DNA of 64,000 nt. Source: Intestinibacillus massiliensis. GTDB taxonomy: Bacteria; Bacillota; Clostridia; Oscillospirales; Butyricicoccaceae. This document shows positions 59,630 to 64,000 of this stretch, one piece after another. Location of the stretch: NCBI GenBank assembly GCA_029267335.1, contig JAJUJC010000006.1:124001-188000 (forward strand). Reading direction: 5' to 3'. The notes beneath the pieces were generated by a model. The model saw only the letters and a list, made by a program, of their open reading frames with translations. It was not told the DNA's origin and searched no databases. The position numbers were made by a program, and so were the translations under genes. Each line of letters starts with the position of its first letter. The first letter of the stretch is position 1.

Positions 59630-60644
59630 AATCGTTACCTTTGGCGAGCTTATGCTCCGTCTTGCGCCCAATGGCTACTACCGCTTCTTCCAGCAGGATC
59701 AAATGCAGGCCACCTTTGGCGGCGGCGAGGCAAATGTCGCGGTGTCCCTCGCCAATTACGGAATGGACGCGTGCTTTGTCTCCAAGCTGCCAACGCACGC
59801 CATCGGGCAGGCTGCTGTCAACAGTCTGCGCAAATACGGGGTCGATACGACCAAAATCGTGCGCGGCGGCGACCGTATCGGCATTTATTTTCTCGAAAAA
59901 GGCGCGTCGCAGCGCGGTTCGGTCTGCATCTATGACCGCGCGCATTCCGCCCTGCAGCAAGCAGAGCCTACGGAATTTGACTGGGACAGCATTTTCGCAG
60001 ATGCGGACTGGTTCCACTTCACCGGCATCACACCCGCCTTGGGCGAAACGATGGTGCAGGCGTGCCTGGATGCCTGCCAAGCGGCGAAAAAGCGCGGCAT
60101 CAAGATTTCGTGCGATCTCAACTATCGCAGCAAGCTCTGGACCCGCGCACAGGCACGCGATGCCATGACACGGCTGTGCCACTATGTCGATGTGTGCATC
60201 TCCAACGAGGAGGATGCAAAGGATGTTTTCGGCATCGAAGCGGAGAACACGGATATTTACAGCGGAAAGCTCAACAAGGAAGGCTATCAGTCGGTTGCAA
60301 AGCAGCTTGCGCAGCAGTTTGGCTTTGAAAAGGTCGCGATCACGCTGCGCACCTCAATTTCCGCGAGCGATAACAACTGGGCGGCGATGCTGTACGATGG
60401 CGAGCGATTCTGCTTCTCCAAGGAGTATGCACTGCACATCACCGACCGTGTCGGCGGCGGCGATTCCTTTGGCGGCGGACTGATCTATGCGCTGCTGTCC
60501 GGCAAGGACACCCAGGACGCGGTCGAGTTTGCGGTAGCGGCATCCGCACTCAAGCACTCCATCGAGGGAGATTATAACCTCGTCACAGTCGATGAGGTCG
60601 AAAAGCTTGCAGCAGGCGACGCGTCCGGCCGCGTGCAGCGCTAA
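59622..60644 (+). CDS. kdgK: 2-dehydro-3-deoxygluconate kinase (PfkB family)
   Basis: MAKIVTFGELMLRLAPNGYYRFFQ..DRVGGGDSFGGGLIYALL. Confidence 0.94.
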   Translation: MAKIVTFGELMLRLAPNGYYRFFQQDQMQATFGGGEANVAVSLANYGMDACFVSKLPTHAIGQAAVNSLRKYGVDTTKIVRGGDRIGIYFLEKGASQRGSVCIYDRAHSALQQAEPTEFDWDSIFADADWFHFTGITPALGETMVQACLDACQAAKKRGIKISCDLNYRSKLWTRAQARDAMTRLCHYVDVCISNEEDAKDVFGIEAENTDIYSGKLNKEGYQSVAKQLAQQFGFEKVAITLRTSISASDNNWAAMLYDGERFCFSKEYALHITDRVGGGDSFGGGLIYALLSGKDTQDAVEFAVAASALKHSIEGDYNLVTVDEVEKLAAGDASGRVQR

Positions 60645-60703
60645 GACGTGCCGCGACAGCCTGTATCTTATCCTGAGCGCACATACGTTCCAAATCAATT
60701 ATT

Positions 60704-61000
60704 CTAAAAAGCAACGCAGCGGCAGACAAGATTGCACCTCTTGTCTGCCGCTGCATCGCTTTCATCGGTTTTTATGGATGATGCATGCGCAAACCGTTTG
60801 CGCGTCTCTATGCGATGCACATCCCATCGGTTGGTGAGCTTATAATGGTTAACGACCACACCACCGTCGTCCAGTGCGTTGGAGTGGATGGTCACGCTGC
60901 GGGCGTCTACCTTGCGTGCTGCCTCGACCGAGCGCCGCAGGAACGCGAGACCGTGTTGACCTCCGGATTGGACGACAGCACATTCTGCATGACTGGGATC
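60704..61000 (-). pseudogene. probable remnant of a TIM-barrel sugar isomerase/epimerase-family gene
   Basis: Open reverse frame ..QHGLAFLRRSVEAARKVDARSVTIHSNALDDGGVVVNHYKLTN.. looks like an internal TIM-barrel fragment with no start and no flanking domain. Confidence 0.4.
60717..60753. terminator. perfect 15-bp hairpin downstream of kdgK
   Basis: CAGCGGCAGACAAGA-ttgcacc-TCTTGTCTGCCGCTG. Confidence 0.6.
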
Positions 61001-61005
61001 CCTCC

Positions 61006-61061
61006 CCCAAAAAAATCCCCCCTTGAGAGCCGTTCATAAAAGAAAAGGCTTTCAAGGGGGG
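61006..61061 (-). terminator. rpoD operon terminator
   Basis: Minus strand ATCCCCCCTTGAAAGCC...GGCTCTCAAGGGGGGATTTTTTT. Confidence 0.88.
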
Positions 61062-61144
61062 ATCATCGTCACATTCTTGTCTGTCGAATCGCGCGGCGGT
61101 ATGCTTTGGTCAAAAGTGCCTCGCAAAAGTTTTCCCTGATCGTT

Positions 61145-62395
61145 TTAGTTCAGAAAATCCTTCAGTTTCTTGGAGCGGCTGGGATGACGCAGCTTGCGCA
61201 GCGCCTTGGCTTCGATCTGGCGGATACGCTCGCGCGTGACGTTAAATTCCTTGCCGACTTCCTCGAGCGTACGGGTGCGTCCGTCCTCGATGCCGAAGCG
61301 CAGGCGCAACACCTTTTCCTCACGCGGGGTCAGGGTCTTGAGCACCTCGACAAGCTGCTCCTTGAGCAGCATAAAGGATGCCGCTTCCGCGGGTTCGGGC
61401 GCGTCATCGTCCGGGATGAAGTCGCCTAGGTGGGAGTCCTCCTCCTCACCGATCGGCGTTTCGAGCGAGACCGGCTCCTGCGCAATCTTGAGAATATCGC
61501 GCACGCGGTCGACCGGCATGTTCATCTCCGCCGCGATCTCCTCGGGCGTGGGATCATGTCCCAGTTCCTGCAGCAACTGACGCGAAACGCGGATGACCTT
61601 ATTGATGGTCTCGACCATGTGCACCGGAATACGGATGGTACGCGCTTGGTCCGCGATGGCACGCGTAATCGCCTGACGGATCCACCACGTTGCATAGGTG
61701 GAGAATTTAAAGCCCTTGGTGCAGTCGAACTTCTCGACCGCCTTGATGAGACCAAGGTTGCCCTCCTGGATCAGGTCTAGGAAGAGCATGCCGCGGCCGA
61801 CATAGCGCTTCGCGATGGAAACGACCAGACGCAAGTTGGCTTCCGCAAGGCGCTTTTTCGCGCGCTCGCCGCCCGCCATGTCGCGGTCAAGCTGCTTCTT
61901 TTCTTCATACGGAATTTCAAGGATCTCCTGCGGGGTCATGGCGTCGAGCTTCGCCTGCGCCTCGTTGCCCGCCTGCATCAGCTCTGCGAGCTTGACCTCC
62001 TCCTCGGGGGAAAGCAGGTCGACCTTACCGATCTCCTTGAGGTACATACGCACCGGATCGTCAATCGCGAAGCCCTCTGCGAGCGTCGACGGGTCGGCAA
62101 GCTCCTCTTCCGGCACTTCCTCGACCTTTTCGACCTCGAACTCCTCGTCCTCGTCGACCATCTCGAGCGTGACCAGATCCGCGCCCTCGATCTCGATGCC
62201 CATGCTTTCGAGGGTCTCGTACAGCTTGTCAAGCTGATCAGAGTCCATATTGACATCGGTCAGCGCGTCGGACATCTCCTTGAGCGTCAGCTTGCCCTTC
62301 TTCTTGCCGAGTGCGAGCAGGTCGCGGATCGCGTTCTGCTGCACCTCTGCCTCGGTCAGCTCGGGCGTCTGCGGCTGGTTCTTTGCACTAGTCAT
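61145..62395 (-). CDS. rpoD: RNA polymerase primary sigma factor RpoD/SigA
   Basis: [60 protein letters not shown]. Confidence 0.98.
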   Translation of the reverse strand: MTSAKNQPQTPELTEAEVQQNAIRDLLALGKKKGKLTLKEMSDALTDVNMDSDQLDKLYETLESMGIEIEGADLVTLEMVDEDEEFEVEKVEEVPEEELADPSTLAEGFAIDDPVRMYLKEIGKVDLLSPEEEVKLAELMQAGNEAQAKLDAMTPQEILEIPYEEKKQLDRDMAGGERAKKRLAEANLRLVVSIAKRYVGRGMLFLDLIQEGNLGLIKAVEKFDCTKGFKFSTYATWWIRQAITRAIADQARTIRIPVHMVETINKVIRVSRQLLQELGHDPTPEEIAAEMNMPVDRVRDILKIAQEPVSLETPIGEEEDSHLGDFIPDDDAPEPAEAASFMLLKEQLVEVLKTLTPREEKVLRLRFGIEDGRTRTLEEVGKEFNVTRERIRQIEAKALRKLRHPSRSKKLKDFLN

Positions 62396-64000
62396 ACTCT
62401 ATTTCCTCCATAACTCTTTTTTTCTCTTTGACGGCGCGCAAACGCTTCGAGCGGGTCCTCTCCGGTGGAGTCGGATGCTGCCGCGCTGCGCGCACGCTGG
62501 GTTTTGATTGTATTTATGTAATCATCGAGTGCCTGCTCGCGGCGCATCGCCGTGACCGGCTCACCAAGCAGCAGGGCAAGGTGGCTCAGTTCATTGTCCT
62601 CGAGATAGCCCTCGCATGCGGCAGCGGTCACCAGATGCCCCTCACGGTGCAGCGTGCGCGCGTACTCGTAGATTTTGCGCAGTACGGGCGCGGTGAATTC
62701 TGCGGGCGAGAGTTTTCCCTCGAGATAGTCGAGCAGGGTTTCGTCGGTGAATACGAGTTGGATGATGCCCTCCTCCGCGCGGGCGGAACGCACATCGGGA
62801 TATTGCAGTGTGCGGTCGCGCGGCTGGGCGGCGCTGATGGGCGCGCGGATCTCGCGGCGCTCTGCGGTCTTTTGCTTTTTGAGCCGGATGGCAAGCTGCC
62901 GCTTGACCTCGACCTGCACCGCGTCCACGCTGACACGCGCCATGTTCGCGGCTCTGCCGATGTAAACTTCGCGCTCGATCGCGCCGTCGATACGCGCAAG
63001 CTCGCGCGCGGCATCCTGTAAAAACGCAACGCGCGCTTCGTCCTCGTCGAGGTCATATTTCGCGGCGATGGCGTCGAGCCGGTATGCGATATGGTTTTCC
63101 GACGCTTCGATGAGCCGCCGGTACGCATCCGCGCCCTTTTCTTTGATGAACTCGTCAGGGTCCTTTGCGCCCGGAATGCGCAGCACCTTGACCGACAGAT
63201 CAGTGCGTTTTAAAATGTCGATCGCGCGCTGTGCCGCCGCCTGCCCCGCGCCGTCCGCGTCGTAGGAGATGACGATGTTCTTCGTATACCGCGCGATGAG
63301 CCGCGCCTGCTCTTCCGTCAGTGAGGTGCCGAGCGACGCGACCGCGGAGTCAAAGCCTGCCTGATGCAGCGCAATGACGTCCATATAGCCCTCTGCGAGG
63401 ATGAAATAATCCGCCTTCGTCTTTTTCGCAAGGTTGAGTGCAAAAAGATTGCGGCTTTTATGAAAAATCGTTGTTTCCGGCGAGTTGAGGTACTTGGGTT
63501 TGGAATCGTCCATCACGCGTCCGCCGAACGCGATGACCTGCCCGCGCAGGTCGATGATGGGGAACATGACGCGATTGCGGAACCGGTCATAGATATGACC
63601 CTTTTCACTTTTTGAGACCAGTCCCGCGTCGAGCAGCTCCTCCTTGGTGTAGCCCTTGGCGGTCATTGCGTCGAGCAGCGCGGAAAAGCTGTCCGGCGCA
63701 TAGCCCAGACCGAAGCGGTTCATGACCGGACGCACAAGCCCACGGCGCGCAAAATATTCCTGTTCGGCGCGGTGTTCGGGCGCCCAAAGCTGATCGTAGA
63801 AAAAGCGTCCCGCATCGCGGCTGAGCGCGAGCAGACGTTCGCGGCGGCGCGCCGCCCGCGGGTCGGCGTGATCCTCGGGCACCTGCATGCCCACCTGATC
63901 GGCAAGGAAGCGCACGGCATCGGGAAATTCCAGCCCCTCGGCGCGCATGATGAAGTTGATGACGCCGCCGCCTGCGCCGCAGCCGAAGCAGTGATAGATC
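62392..64000 (-). CDS. dnaG: DNA primase, N-terminus beyond window edge
   Basis: Reverse strand at the edge reads [29 protein letters not shown] (CHC2 zinc finger), TOPRIM region [22 protein letters not shown] overlap with rpoD. Confidence 0.97.
   Translation of the reverse strand, partial: IYHCFGCGAGGGVINFIMRAEGLEFPDAVRFLADQVGMQVPEDHADPRAARRRERLLALSRDAGRFFYDQLWAPEHRAEQEYFARRGLVRPVMNRFGLGYAPDSFSALLDAMTAKGYTKEELLDAGLVSKSEKGHIYDRFRNRVMFPIIDLRGQVIAFGGRVMDDSKPKYLNSPETTIFHKSRNLFALNLAKKTKADYFILAEGYMDVIALHQAGFDSAVASLGTSLTEEQARLIARYTKNIVISYDADGAGQAAAQRAIDILKRTDLSVKVLRIPGAKDPDEFIKEKGADAYRRLIEASENHIAYRLDAIAAKYDLDEDEARVAFLQDAARELARIDGAIEREVYIGRAANMARVSVDAVQVEVKRQLAIRLKKQKTAERREIRAPISAAQPRDRTLQYPDVRSARAEEGIIQLVFTDETLLDYLEGKLSPAEFTAPVLRKIYEYARTLHREGHLVTAAACEGYLEDNELSHLALLLGEPVTAMRREQALDDYINTIKTQRARSAAASDSTGEDPLEAFARRQREKKSYGGNRV

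Noticed and set aside
60783-60806. cre-like palindrome GCGCAAACCGTTTGCGC
   Set aside because: Lies inside the isomerase remnant downstream of kdgK, with no promoter nearby; likely codon-derived.

Overview
This is a GC-rich chromosomal window from a spore-forming Clostridia-like bacterium; the lineage is inferred from sigG, PyrR attenuation and gene content. Most of it is core genome. It contains a pur operon (purE-purC-purF-purM, minus), a cell-wall polymer cluster (glycosyltransferase, GT-CsaB fusion, flippase), and an archaeal-type aspS. It also has an ABC importer, a cysteine desulfurase with mnmA, sigG and ilvE. A 5-oxoprolinase locus (pxpABC plus a NRAMP-like transporter and a DUF1445 protein) is followed by fetAB and a PyrR-regulated pyr/car operon (pyrR-pyrF-carA-carB-pyrK-pyrD-phosphatase/GNAT fusion). 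Further on are chromate transporter halves, cardiolipin synthase, a Na/Pi symporter and dnaG-rpoD. The one clear accessory block (about 50.9-61.0 kb) is a sugar-acid catabolic island: TRAP transporter, LgoD-like dehydrogenase, GntR regulator, uxaB, uxaA, KDPG aldolase and KDG kinase. It lacks uxaC and best fits L-galactonate utilisation. The most interesting signals are: this island with a repeated TGTTGTATACAACA operator; the oxoprolinase-linked NRAMP homologue with substituted metal-binding motifs; a 32-codon uORF plus terminator ahead of purE; an orphan promoter-terminator unit that looks like a C-rich sRNA; a phosphatase-GNAT fusion at the end of the pyr operon; and a polysaccharide-deacetylase-like protein with no catalytic residues next to sigG. 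I saw no CRISPR array, rRNA, tRNA, prophage or transposon.
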